Positions 38,178 through 49,802 of a stretch of 64,000 bases of DNA are shown piece by piece. A model generated the notes under the pieces. It saw nothing but the letters and a program-made list of their open reading frames with translations. It did not search any database and was not told the origin of the DNA. The translations under genes and the position numbers were made by a program. The stretch covers positions 190,771 through 254,770 of the forward strand of contig JXTC01000191.1 in NCBI GenBank assembly GCA_002914845.1, in the 5' to 3' direction. Source of the stretch: Trema orientale (lineage: Eukaryota; Streptophyta; Magnoliopsida; Rosales; Cannabaceae). Position 1 is the stretch's first letter; the number at the start of each line of letters is the position of its first letter.

Positions 38178-38489
38178 TGTCACGACTGGAAATTCAAAGC
38201 CGTGACTTTTAGTAATTTTGAGTGTAAATAAAGATAAGTAAAGAATTTGTAAAATTTAGAAGAAACCAAGTACTTGGATTTTACATTATAATCCTTAAAT
38301 CATTAGAAATTACGTATATAAAAAAAAAGTCTCTCTTTAAGTTTATTAAGGGAAAAAAACACCAATTAAGGTTCAAGAAAACATAGTTAAGTCGTTTAAA
38401 AAAACTTAGCTTAATAAAACTCTAGTATTGAATAAATGAATTTCGCAAATCTTGAGTCTGAGTGTCTAAAAATTAATTTACAAGTTAGT

Positions 38490-40059
38490 TGTTAACTCCA
38501 TAAAATTAGAGTTATTTAGTACTAATTTGTTTTAAGTTTTGCCATATTCTTATTCATATTAAGTTATTTCAAGTATTTTTCTTGTTATTTTCATATTTTG
38601 TGTGTTTGTGTATATAGGAGAATAAAAAAAAGATGTTTGATATGAATTAAAGTGAATTTGTGCCTCACAAATGGGTCTTTTAAACTATTAGAATTGAATT
38701 TGAATTCGATACGGTCGTAACGCAATTAAAATGAGGCAAATCGGAGCTTAAACAAAGAAATGGTCTAACCGAGAAGCCGAGGTGGCAAACCAGCAGAAAA
38801 GTGGCACTGGAAAGTTTTGGCACTGCGGCGCCACCTCCTGCGTCCTGGGTCAATAATTAATGGTCGAGATCAATTTTTTGACGATCTAAATGTCTAGATT
38901 CGGTCTGCCTTAGGTTTGTACGAGCCACCTCTTTAAAACCCTATCTTTCAGGGTCGAAAAAGATATGTTGGGATAGAGAGAAAGAGAGGGAGGCAACCAT
39001 GGAAGGGGAAGAAGAAGAAGAAGATATGCTCCAATCCTCTATTTCTTGATTTCCACCACAACATCAACACCATTCTTTGTTCATAGCATTTTTCTCTTCA
39101 TTTTCTTGTGAGTTTTTCTTTGTATTTTCTATATTTAGAGAGTGATATTGTTGAGAGCAAATCTTTGTGGGAGGATTCAAGAGAGCAAGAACCAAGTTTG
39201 AAAGACGAGATTGACAACCTCCATGAACATCTTCAAGCTCTTCAAAGAGGAGGAATTCTAAAACTCTTTTCTCTTTGATATTTATATTTCTTGATTCTAT
39301 GGTATTTAAATATTATTGTTCTCAATTTATATTATGAACTAAATATTTTTTTGTCTAGTTTTACTATGTGAATCAACCTAGTATCTTGTGTTTGTTTATT
39401 TTTTTCATCTTTCATTAATCAAATCCATTGTTGAGTTATTTATTTCACCTTATACTTATTGCTTCTATTTAATTAATCACTAAATAGATTGTTGAGTGAA
39501 ATTTCTATGAGCTTGAAAAAGGGATTAAAAATTTGGACTTAGGTAAAATAACATAAGATTACCTAGTTTGGGGTAAGTTTGTATAGGATAGGAATATACC
39601 TATATGACTTGTACAACCTCTTTGAGAATTACTAAACTTAATGAATCTAGTCAATTTATGTTAGGAGCAACATATTAGTTTATCTAGGTGTAAACACTTA
39701 TTGCGTGGAAAGGAGTTTGTGAATACATTCGAATTCTCGGTTGACAACTCTAGTGGATTAATTAATTTAAGAGAGAAATTGTGAAATAGTATGATAAGAG
39801 AATGGCTGAAAAATTAGTAAACCTAGATATTTTTCTTATTGATTTATCTTTTATTTATTTTGCATACTAGTTTAGTTGCTTTGTTTTATTTCTCTAAAAT
39901 CTATATTTCAGTTGTTTGGATAAAACTTTAATACTTAGCTTAGACTTAGTAATCAATCTTCATGGGTTCGATACTCTTAACTCCTAAATCTATATTACTT
40001 GTGACCGTGTGCACTTTTACGGGAGTGTTTTAATTTATAGTTGCACATTTTAACCAATA
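38490..40059 (+). mobile_element. Nested solo LTR (about 1.57 kb) with 5-bp target duplication
   Basis: The insertion starts TGTTAACTCCATAAAATTAG and ends near TTTTAACCAATA. It is flanked by TTAGT at 38485-38489 and 40060-40064. The other LTR shows the empty site (GAGTTAGTCATAATTC). Near its end it contains the phrase CATGGGTTCGATACTCTTAA followed by a GTGACCGTGTGCACTTTTAC word, which I know from LTRs of Athila/Ogre-type gypsy elements. There is no interior or coding sequence, so it is a solo LTR. The 3' terminus is not a perfect CA. Confidence 0.8.
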
Positions 40060-40519
40060 TTAGTCATAATTCTAAGTACTTAAAATTTTAAAAATATACT
40101 CCTTAGGAACCATAGTATCCCATTTATACACCAAATCCTCAAATAATAGTAAAGACATTCTCAGACATTCACTTAGCAAATAAAATTAGTTAAGCAGTTA
40201 GACATAGAGAAAGAATAGGACAAAGTATAGGGACCAACTGAGGGAGAGAAATGGGGATTTCAAGCATAAGCCAAGCGACTTGCGTAGCCATCAAGATAAC
40301 TATAACAAATGAACAATCACCTAAAAGGGGGGAAAGTAGGGGAATAAGCTTGAAAGCTCAGTAGGAAAACTGTTACCTCATTTAAAAGGCTTTTTAGTAA
40401 TGGAGAGTCCATGCATGTTTAGTTTAATCCAAAACACCTTTGTAAAACCATATATATACATACATATAACCATTTCCAAAGCTGATAGTCCGTATATGTA
40501 TACACATATAAATATATAT

Positions 40520-40720
40520 GGTTGCTAATCCAATAGGCATTTTTTTTTACCTATGTATAAGTATTTTTTTTAGCCTTTGGATCATCATCTAATGGTGATC
40601 TAACGGCTATAATAAGGTACATGAAAAGACGTATATTGTTAATGCTATTTCTCTCTTACTTTTTATTATAAAAAAAATATGCATGATAAATTTTCATTAG
40701 CCAAAACGATATCTATGTAT

Positions 40721-40815
<95 letters not shown>

Positions 40816-40830
40816 ACTAGATTAATGCCA
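40520..40830. mobile_element. T/A-rich MITE, copy B, with an 88-A tract
   Basis: Inverted relative to copy A (32116-32357). It starts GGTTGCTAATCCAATAGG and ends CCTACTAGATTAATGCC, and contains TTGGATCATCATCTAATGG as the shared internal palindrome. The A tract at 40725-40812 corresponds to a run of about nine T at the matching place in copy A, so the difference is a microsatellite expansion or an assembly artefact. It lies within the gypsy LTR. Confidence 0.7.
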
Positions 40831-42434
40831 TATATATATATATATATATATGAAAATACGATATCCTAAATCAATCAGTCCACAAACACATGACACAAAT
40901 CCACTCAATACCTATGAGTTCACCACTTTTCATTAATGGAAACTAGAATGTTAGCACTACATGTGCCATACAGCCTGCCCAACACCTAGCTCATACCCAG
41001 AAGGGACACTCATGTATCATCTACCAAACTTGGAGGGGCAACCGTATTGCCTATGAATGCCAAATATGAAGGTAATAAAAAAAAAAAAACTCTATGCAGG
41101 TTCATGGACTCTGCACCATCGGTGGGGCCGTAGTACTACACTGTAAAATCCTATGATATTAACTTGGTACTCATTTATGATCCTATGATATGTGTACTAT
41201 CAACTGATGCATAGAAATAGCCATGCAATAATTTAAGTCCAAATGACGCTCTTGTTTTTAATAAAATGGTTAATTAAACTTTATAGAAAAATGGACAGCA
41301 TTACGATTCTATTTTAACATATCCAAAAATAACCTGAACTCAGAAAAATCTCAGAGCAATCCAACATATATCACAGATATCCAAAAAATCATGTTTGTCA
41401 TCATATGTAGCATAAAGTAAGTATTATTCAAAACTGTATAAAATAGAGATAACAGAATTACTACCTCACTAGAATAGCGATATCACGTTATTGGAATCTC
41501 AAGGTATCATTGAACAATCGTTCAGAGGGTCGGGAACCAATTCCAAGCCCTCGATTGCTTACTTGTAAAAAACTAACTCTTCAATGGGGATTCAAATCAA
41601 CAAACAGGCCACTTAACTGAATTCCTAGCTCCAAAATAGCTAGGTTAGTTATATGATTCGTCCAATTCACATTCGGGCCAAAACTGGGCTAGTGGCATGC
41701 AAAACGAGACAAATCTTAGCCGTCAGATTTTGTTTTTTGGCTGGTTACCAAGCATAGTCAATATATATATATATATCAATCTTCTCCATTTCGAGAGTAT
41801 ATTCCATAAATGACATCAAAAACACAATCCAACGGTCAGATCAAAAAGTCAAATCTTAAATCTCAAAGCTCAAACTACTCAACAATGACAACTTTTGATT
41901 CGAGCAGAGTGGAGTCACGAGATAGATACCTGGAGATTCCTCTCGGATACGAATCTAACGAGCCTAAGAACGCGACCTAAAACAGCCTGAAACGACGTTA
42001 AAAATTCACGAAACCTCGCAACTTCTTTCCTCCTCCCTAGTGTTCTACTACTCTGGCGACTGCGGGAGCTGGCGGTGCGACTTCCAGGTGGCACGGCGAA
42101 GCTCCGCCGAGGTCGAGGTGGGTGGATGGCAGTCGGAGGGGTGTGAGCGACTACTCGGTCTTCTTCGGTGTTCCTTTGGTGGAGAGAGGAGAAGAAAGGG
42201 AGAGAGAGGATAGGAAAAAGAAGGAACCCACGTGAGTTGCATAGAACTATGCAACTTTTTCCAAAATTTCAAAATAGTCCTATGATTTTCAAATCCTTTC
42301 AATTTGGTGACCAAAATATTTACATTTTAGTACCTGCTCCTTAAAACTTTTGCAAATATATTCCTCAATAATTTAATCCGAAAATATGTAATATTCCCAA
42401 ATTGACCTCAAAAAATCTGGGTTTTTACAACATG

Positions 42435-43236
42435 AATAGATACTTTTTATAACATAAAATTTATTTGATAAGTTCGATATAAAGAGTGCCTAATTATATT
42501 AGAAGAGAAGGTCACGCATGTAACCGTATTATATGTGAAGATGGATGTACCAAAAAATTATGATCTTGTCTCCAGTTGTGGATCATTTCAACTTTGTACT
42601 TCCTTATAAATTCGATTCTATCTCACTACAAATTATTATTTACTCGTAAGCTAAGCTAGCTAGTATAATCGTACGCAAAAGGGGGCAGAAGTTCAATTAC
42701 AGATAATGATATTTTCATATACACAAGACATATTTACTAATCGGTAATTACAAAATTGAATAGGATAAAAAGGGGTTTAAAGAGCAATAAAATAAAAAAA
42801 ATAAGTTTTAAAATAAAAAAATGAAGTTATATTTTTGTCAATTTCATTATTATTTAAATGATTTCCTAAATGTGTAAAGTAAACAAATGAATAAATGAAA
42901 ATGATAAAATTCTCTGATTTTCATTCATATTACCATACAACTAAAAATCTATGGTGAGAATTAAGATACAATTGAGAAAAAGAGAAAAATAAGCAGATGC
43001 TCATATTGGTACGTATTTGCAAATGCTTATAAAGCTAATGTAGCGAAAACTTCTACAAGAAGGATCCATACAAAAACTTGAAAACAATCTTCTATAATCC
43101 TATTGATTTGTATATGAATTCCCAGAAAATTAACACAAAAAAATTCATTGATCCACAAGAGTACCAAAAATTTGGAAGAGAAAGATAAAACTCCGTGAAA
43201 TTCTTATTCATAAAATATCCTAAAGATGGCAGCTAG
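42435..43236. other. AT-rich intergenic stretch, no gene seen
   Basis: No open frame of interest and no recognisable termini. It separates the gypsy element from the hAT element. Confidence 0.4.
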
Positions 43237-44138
43237 TAGGGGTGAGCATATTTTCACTTAACTGCCCAAACCAAACCACACCACACGTTGTGATGTAGTT
43301 ATTTTGCTTTGTGGTATAGTTTGGGGTTCAGTTTTTTTCTACCGCTACGGTGTAGTGTGGAATATAGAATAAGATTTCTATTTCCGCAATAAACCACACC
43401 GCACCACATATACATGTACATCCAATTTAAAATATATATATTTATATATAAATTTACATATATAATATACTAAAATCTAAAATTTAAATTTTCTTGGAAT
43501 AAATTGTGAATGAAACTTGAAGAGTCTTGGAGAAAGTCAAATGAATAAGGACTTATTAATAATTAATTTTCAACTTTTTTGTTTATTGTTCAGAAAGATG
43601 TTTAAATTTTTGAACTTTAGACATTTGTGCTTTATTATATTTTGATTGGATTGTAATGTTGTGTCTTATTAAGATGTTCCTTAAACAAGTATGAATACGT
43701 GAATATATAACTTTCTTAAATATTTTAGATTTGTATTAATTTTTAAATGATTTTGTTTTAGTAGTAATAATTTTTGGGGATGGCTACGGTAGGGGCGTCT
43801 CTACGTAGGGTCATGCTTTAATTATCGTTGGATGAGAATCTGTAGGGAATAACGGGAATCTGTGGAGAATCTATTTATATAAAGATCCCCATCCAACGGT
43901 GAATAGACAGGGCCCTACGTAAGGGTGCCCCTACTGTAGACGCGCCCATAATTTTTTTAAGATTATTTTTTTAATTTGGCCTAATTTTATTGAGGCCCCA
44001 TATCAGGCCCAAACCGCATAAACTGCGATTAATAGGTTTTTTTCAATTATAATAGTTAAGATTTTTTTCTATCGTACGTTGTGAGTTGGTTAAGAATTGG
44101 GATATTATACCGTCCAACTTATACCGCGCTCACCCCTA
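43237..44138. mobile_element. hAT-type non-autonomous element, about 0.9 kb
   Basis: It begins TAGGGGTGAGCATATTTTC and ends CGCGCTCACCCCTA, the classic hAT terminal inverted repeat. The flanking eight bases are GCAGCTAG and GACACTAG, a decayed target duplication (5 of 8 equal). Subterminal regions contain AAACCACACCACA and ACCGCA words in both orientations. No transposase frame. A foldback MITE is inserted at 43776-43947. Confidence 0.8.
43776..43947. mobile_element. GC-rich foldback MITE, copy 2 (172 bp), nested in the hAT element
   Basis: Opposite orientation to copies 1 and 3: it begins GGGGATGGCTACGGTAGGGG and ends CTACTGTAGACGCGCCC. It is flanked by a perfect 9-bp duplication, ATAATTTTT at 43767-43775 and 43948-43956. 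The central part again contains paired ATC(C/G)(A/T)ACGGTG-type and GGGAATCTGT inverted segments. Confidence 0.9.
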
Positions 44139-44146
44139 GACACTAG

Positions 44147-45170
44147 CTTTTACAATTTCTAATGATGAAACATTCCTATAAGGAAATAATAAAATATTCC
44201 TAACATAATTTCGAATGAATTATTTTTCCAAAAAATTGCAAAAAAAATTTAGATAATGAAGAAAACAAAAATGAGAGCTTCATTGATCCACGGTTCCAAT
44301 TCTGAATTTCTTATGAAAATTATTTGAAAAATAATTATTTCCTAAAATAGCAAATACGCCATTCTGAGGGATGAAAGATTGAATTTGGCCGAAATTGGGA
44401 CTACATCAAAAGCAAAGCTGATGAGTCTTGATCGTTGGATCACTTTCACATAGAATTGACCCAAAAATCACCGAAGTCTGACACTTTGACCAATCCCTTG
44501 AAAATCGAAAAAAAAATTAAAAAAAAATAACGTTAGAGGCCCTTGCATCAGTCAATCCGCTTTAGAAACTCCCAGTCTTTGTGCTCTGCATCAGAAGCTC
44601 AAAGAAGAAGCCTTTTTTCTTTCATGTTGGAATGGATGAATCATTTTGTTTTTGTGCTTTGAATTATGGAAATGTTGAGAATAGGCTTTACATTGTGGTG
44701 GAACTGGACTCCACTTCAAGTTAAAGGTAATTAACAAATAGAGTTGCTGAAGTGGGAGTAGTTTGTATTCCAATATTAGAAGCAAGGTACACATATCAGA
44801 TTAAGGCGCTTTTCTACTTAGAAAGAGACAAAAACTGGAAAAGCAATAAAATCTTTACAAGATATTACCAATATAAACTACACTCCTTGAAAAGAGATGC
44901 ATCATTATGTCAATTATTGGTTGACATTCCCAGCTTATATTATATATTAATCTTCTATAGAATGAGAGAAGGGAGGGTCTGAAAGACCTAGCTAGTTCAA
45001 CCTTCAGCACAAACCTAACTAAAAGACTTAAATATACACAGAGTGATGAACTTCCATATTAATACTAAATTCATTAATCTGACTACTAATTAGAGCTAAC
45101 ACATGATTAGTTTTAGTTATAAGATTCATACATGTGTCCACTGCTTTAAGTCTAACGCCTATTCTATTTT
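44147..45170. other. Intergenic stretch, no gene seen
   Basis: AT-rich with short frames only (44591-44794, 44752-44982), none of which resembles a known protein. Confidence 0.4.
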
Positions 45171-45171
45171 G

Positions 45172-45353
45172 AGCAATGCTATGGGGCACCAGTGGTGCCC
45201 AGCACCACAGTGACATGTCTATTTGTCACTGGATGATTTAATTAATAAACTGGGTCCTACATGGACTCCACTTAAATTATAATTATGATTAGCCAGTGAC
45301 AGACTGACACATCACTGTGGTGCTGAGCACCACTGGTGCCCTATAGCATTATT
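45172..45353. mobile_element. Foldback MITE with about 45-bp inverted repeats
   Basis: The left arm begins AATGCTATGGGGCACCAGTG and the right arm in reverse complement begins AATGCTATAGGGCACCAGTG. Matching continues through CAGCACCACAGTGA. Within each arm GGCACCA-G-TGGTGCC is itself an inverted repeat. The middle is AT-rich. No clear target duplication and no coding capacity. Confidence 0.85.
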
Positions 45354-47328
45354 CTTATATTTTAGGGAGTTATGTTTGCACCCGAAATACTATGAAGACA
45401 CTCCTTTTCTAGATTAACCCCATTAAAAAATTAAAAATTAGTATTTATTATTATAAGCACCCCTTGTCATTCCTAAAATAGGTCTCACTTCTCTACCCCA
45501 TTGATTTAATTGAGTTTTCAATTCTGGCACCCATCTTGACACACAAAAGTATGCCATCTATTTCAATTTTCAAGTCAAATGAAAAATGAATTGCACGGGC
45601 TTAATCTCCTTGCACAGATCCTTCCCTTCTGCTTGCCGACGCCATTCAATTGTTCCCCATATGCTGCCCCCCCTCCTCTTCATCGTCACCATGGTCCCTT
45701 GGTTGCGTCACGTTGTTGTATTTTCTCCTATTTCGGCATCAATTTCAGATCTGCCCCTAGTTGTTGAGCAAAAATGGATTCCATCGTCAAGCTTGAATGT
45801 CTTTTGAGAAAGGGCTTGAATTTGTAAACCTTTATACATTTTGAGAAGTTAATTTATTAAAATATATTAATTTATAATTATTTCAAATTAAAATATATTA
45901 ATTTATAATTATTTCAACTTCTCCTTAAACCTGCCATCACAACTATTGGTGGCAACTTTGTGCCCAAAGATTGGCCAACGGGTTCATATTTTTTACAATC
46001 AACACTGTTTGATTTGAGTTAGTATTTATATCTTAGTTATTCGGTCTTTATTTTGTCTTGTGTATTGTACTCATTCGATAATGAGAAAGAAGAAAACCAT
46101 CTTCTATATTTTCTCGTCGATTTCTTCTATATGTTGTTTCATGATTGTAGTTCGATTAATTATCCATGATTTTAATCATATATGAAAGGAAGTACGTTGA
46201 TACAAATGTTATAAAAGTGCTTTTTAAGTGTAGATTTGATTTGTGTTTTTAGAGTACAATGGGATGTATTATGAGTAAATTCTCAAAAGTTCAACTAAAT
46301 GTGTATATAATTGTATGTTTTGGTCTTTTTACTTAAAATATGGAATTAAAATCTTCTAAAAAGTTGGGGTGCGTTTATGCTGGTTGGGGGTGTAAATTGG
46401 CTGCCAATTTTATGACAGATTGACTCACTGAGTTGTGCTTTTTTGAGTACTTTTAAAAAACTTGATCATAAACTCAGAAATGAGTGCTGAATATAAATGA
46501 TACATAAAAACTTTGATCTGAATACGATAAGGTACTGGGATTGGTATATAGCTAGCTAGTATATTGGAGCCGTACGGTACTAATTTTGAGTTGCCCGGCG
46601 TACACCGCAAGAGTCTGCCACTAAGAAAACCCAAAGATTCATTCCCAAACCAATGCTACTTTTTTATCGCACAAGATTGGTCACGTGGCAGCCACATGGA
46701 CCATTTCCACATCTTATTTGTCTGCTTATGTGGACAACTACTACCCACCATAAAAAATGGAAATAAAAAATAAAGCCCACTAGTTATCAAATTATTCCAA
46801 ATAATTAAATTAGAAAGAGGGTCAAAATTTTCTTTCATTCAGACAATGACACATCACACATGGGTATTTAGCATATATATACATTTATACTTACAAATGC
46901 CAATGATACAATGAAGAGTTTCTAATATACGCCAGTATCTAGCTAGGCAGAGATTTTTCAAGAAGATATATACAATGATCACCTACTACTCCACCATCTC
47001 AGCTTGATTTATAATAACATTTTCCTTAATGCAATCCGACAAACATTATTTGGGTTTGATTAAAAGGAGGCAAGGACTAAAGGAATTTAGTCACCTGCTG
47101 GCTTTTATTTCTATAATATTTTTATTTTGTCTTCTATATTTGTTGATCTTGCAAGACATTAGCTGGACTTTTCTTGAGTCTTCTTGAGTCGGACGTAATG
47201 GTTAGTGCTCCCGCGCCAATCCATATACCAAACTCTCTTTTAAAAACAGTAACCCTAATGATCATCACGATCAGTATGGACCAGTAAAATTTGCTAATCA
47301 TTACCGAGTCCCCTCTAGCTTTGCTTGG
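45354..47328. other. Intergenic stretch upstream of the glycine-rich protein gene
   Basis: No supported gene. A 32-bp AATTTATAATTATTTCAA-type unit is repeated near 45858-45920. 46670-46720 contains a CACGTGGCAGCCACATGG block with a CACGTG G-box at 46682-46687 that could belong to a distal promoter. Other frames here are short and featureless. Confidence 0.4.
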
Positions 47329-47338
47329 CTATATATAG
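47329..47338 (+). promoter_or_regulatory. TATA box of the glycine-rich protein gene
   Basis: CTATATATAG lies about 75 bases before the ATG at 47411, in a normal position for a plant core promoter. A short upstream ORF (ATG at 47355, stop at 47382-47384, nine codons) would be in the leader if transcription starts about 25-30 bases after the box. Confidence 0.7.
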
Positions 47339-47410
47339 AGGAGGTATTACGCCAATGGAGGCCAAGCTAAGTACAGAGCCTTGAGCTACGTACTTAGTAA
47401 AAACAGAGCC

Positions 47411-48619
47411 ATGGCTACCAAACTTCAAAAATTTGTATGCATGGTTCTTTTGGCTTGGAGCATTGTCTGTGCTTTGAGTTGGTCTTGTTACGGGGGAGAA
47501 GAAGACCGTGAAAGTAGCTATGGCGGTCCAAGCAACAGATGGATGTTTGATAATAAGGATGAGGATGATGATGATGATTATTGTAATTATAGAAGTTGGC
47601 GGAGTTGTGGGAGTTTTTATGGCAGGGGAGGTAGTAAAGGAGTGAGTCGTGCTAGAAGCTATGGTGGTGGCGGAGGCGGCGGTGGTGGTGGTGGAGGTGG
47701 TGGAGGCGGTGCTGGTGATACTGCTGGCGGGTCCGGTCACGGTGAAGGTTACGGAGCTGGAGGTGGCATGGGTGGTAACAGCGGCGGCGGTGGAGGAGGA
47801 GGAGGCGGGGGAGAAGGTGGAGGAAGTGGAGGGACTGGTCATGGGAGTGGGTTTGGTGCCGGAGCTGGTGTTGGGAATGGGGCCTCTGGAGCCGGTGGCG
47901 GCGGAGGCGGCGGAGAGGGTGGCGGAAGTGGCAGCAGTCTTGGTGGTTCCGGTGGAGGGTCCGGTCACGGCAGCGGGCATGGTGCTGGGGCTGGAGAAGG
48001 AGGAGCTGGTGGGGGAGGTGGCGCAGGCGGCGGTGGTGGTGGTGGAGAAGGAGGTGGTGATGGTGCAAGTGGAGGTTCTGGTCATGGTAAAGGTTTTGGT
48101 GCCGGTGGTGGTGTAGGTAGCAGCGAAGGGGGAGGGGGAGCTGGAGGCGGCGGCGGCGGCGGCGGCGAAGGAGGTGGTTCAAGTGGAGGGTCTGGTCACG
48201 GTAGTGGTTCTGGTGCTGGTCTAGGTAAAAGCAATGGTGGTGGAGGAGGAGGAGGTGGAGGTGGAGGCGGTGGAGGAGGGGGTGGCGGTGGTTCTAATGG
48301 GGGTTCTGGTCATGGTAGTGGCTTTGGAGCTGGTTTTGGTTTTGGTGTTGGAGGCGGAGTTGGAGGCGGCGGTGGTGGCGGAGGTGGCGGCGGTGGTGGC
48401 GGAGGTGGTGGAGGAAGTGGTGGAGGATATGGGCATGGCGAGGGTGGTGGGTTTGGAATGGAAGGTGGGAAAGCAGAAGGCGTAGGAAGTGGTGGTGGCA
48501 AAGGTTATGGGGGAAGTAGTAAAGGTATGGGCATGGGATTTGGAATGGGTATTGGGATTGGTTTTGGCATGGGAAGTAGTGGAGCCGATGATACTTCCGA
48601 AGAAGGTGACCATCCTTAG
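47411..48619 (+). CDS. Secreted glycine-rich protein (class I GRP type)
   Basis: A single exon encodes 402 residues. The start at 47411 is chosen because GCCATGG is a strong plant context and gives a clear signal peptide (MATKLQKFVCMVLLAWSIVC). The open frame before it has no upstream ATG, only a TTG. After the signal come a short acidic segment (NKDEDDDDDY), two Cys-containing turns and a basic RARSY segment. Then about six or seven modules follow of the form GSGHGxGxGAG separated by poly-glycine linkers, some near 20 glycines long and often holding GEGGGSGG. The C-terminus changes to Met/Phe-containing GMGMGFGMGIGIGFGMG and ends acidic (ADDTSEEGDHP). Such proteins are exported to the cell wall as structural components. 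Repeat number may vary by slippage. The long frames in other phases over 47315-48613 are shadows. Confidence 0.85.
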   Translation: MATKLQKFVCMVLLAWSIVCALSWSCYGGEEDRESSYGGPSNRWMFDNKDEDDDDDYCNYRSWRSCGSFYGRGGSKGVSRARSYGGGGGGGGGGGGGGGGAGDTAGGSGHGEGYGAGGGMGGNSGGGGGGGGGGEGGGSGGTGHGSGFGAGAGVGNGASGAGGGGGGGEGGGSGSSLGGSGGGSGHGSGHGAGAGEGGAGGGGGAGGGGGGGEGGGDGASGGSGHGKGFGAGGGVGSSEGGGGAGGGGGGGGEGGGSSGGSGHGSGSGAGLGKSNGGGGGGGGGGGGGGGGGGGSNGGSGHGSGFGAGFGFGVGGGVGGGGGGGGGGGGGGGGGGSGGGYGHGEGGGFGMEGGKAEGVGSGGGKGYGGSSKGMGMGFGMGIGIGFGMGSSGADDTSEEGDHP

Positions 48620-49739
48620 TTAGCCTTGGCCAAAGTTCTTCTAAAGAATCCTAAACTCTGTTCTCTTGGACCTTCCACCAACTTTGATATGTGCGAGAAC
48701 CAGCATATGCGCAAGTGTTTGTGTCATTATAAGGAGCAAACAAATGTTGAGACCTAAATTTCATGATAAGGACATATCTTTTACATTGTTTGTTCGTTTC
48801 AGAATAATATATATCTTTGATTGGAAGTCTAAATAGATTGTTTTCTTTTACATTCTTGTTTAATGATTCCTTAACACTGAACTTTGCGACCATCAAATCA
48901 AACAAACTATTACATGTGACATTAACACTGAAACTACTGTACAGCCTTTTCATGCTGATCTAGTAATAGTTTAATGCTTACTAATCATCAACTTCACCAA
49001 ACTAATTAGTCAACACATACACGTGGAGATCGGAAAAGCTTGACTTAAATTTATAATCTCTTAACTGAAATTTGCCATATTATCTTTAACAGGAAAAATC
49101 ACCCTTGTAATGAAATAACATGACCAATTGAAGCAGTCGTACAGGGCAGGTTTATGATAACTTTGCTCTATATATACATAGTGCTATAAGGAAATAAGCA
49201 AACCAAAAAGCATGCTGAAAATCAAATTGAAAAATTATGACCCAATGCTTGTTGTTCACAGCCATCAAACTTTATCTTTCAAAAATTAGAAAATGATTTG
49301 GATAAAAAAAAATGATCTATCAACGTTGAGTTTGACCAGAGTCGAGGAAAAAAAAACTTATACCTACAAAAACAAAAAAGAATTATAAAAATTTAGTGGG
49401 TTAGAATTTTTTTTTTTCAATTCTCGCACGGTTTTTTTTTTTTAAAAAAAACATACCACTTTTTAAAAAGTCTGTTTTAGAAAAATTTTATTTTTAAAAT
49501 GGTTACTAGTTATTAGTGCCTGAAAATTGGTTACCGTATAAGTATTTTTAGTTACTAGTTACAAGTAATTCGAAAACTAATTACAAGTTATAAGTTATTA
49601 TTTTAAAATATAATATTTTTCCAAATTTTTTTTTAAAAGTAGTATTTTTCCAAAAAATATGGTACTCATCAAGAAAAAACTTAGCCACCGTATAATTCCA
49701 ATTCTTTTCTAAAAACGCCGTACAAGACCTAATTTTTAC

Positions 49740-49802
<63 letters not shown>

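Larger units (their letters stand above)
34908..42429 (-). mobile_element. Ty3/gypsy (Tekay/Del-like) non-autonomous retrotransposon
   Basis: Two related LTRs, 34908-35739 and 38178-42429 (the latter holding insertions), bound a 2.4-kb interior. LTR ends are TGTCA(T/C)GACTGGAAATTC and ...TTTTTACA. The flanking five bases are ACATA on the left and ACATG on the right, a target duplication with one change. In reverse orientation the polypurine tract (CCTATAAGGAGGGGAGA) adjoins the left LTR at 35740-35757. A primer-binding site resembling the initiator-Met tRNA type (TTCTATTAGAGC, 9 of 12 against TGGTATCAGAGC) lies at 38162-38173. The interior has no gag or pol frame, so the element depended on others to move. 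Confidence 0.85.
38178..42429 (-). repeat. Upstream (5') LTR of the gypsy element, with nested insertions
   Basis: It is made of 38178-38489 and 40060-42429, separated by a 1.57-kb insertion. It also contains MITE copy B (40520-40830). Without the insertion it would be about 2.7 kb, a length usual for Tekay-type LTRs. 41761-41776 is a TA run, and 42040-42250 repeats the GC-richer block seen in the other LTR at 35340-35530. Confidence 0.8.

Noticed and set aside
47381..47410. Longer start for the glycine-rich protein
   Set aside because: The first codon there is TTG. The ATG at 47411 has better context and begins a signal peptide.
47315..48613. Several long open frames on both strands over the glycine-rich gene (Thr/Ser-rich, His/Leu/Arg-rich, Val/Glu-rich)
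   Set aside because: They are translations of the GGN repeat in other phases. The plus-strand frame with signal peptide and strong start context explains the region.
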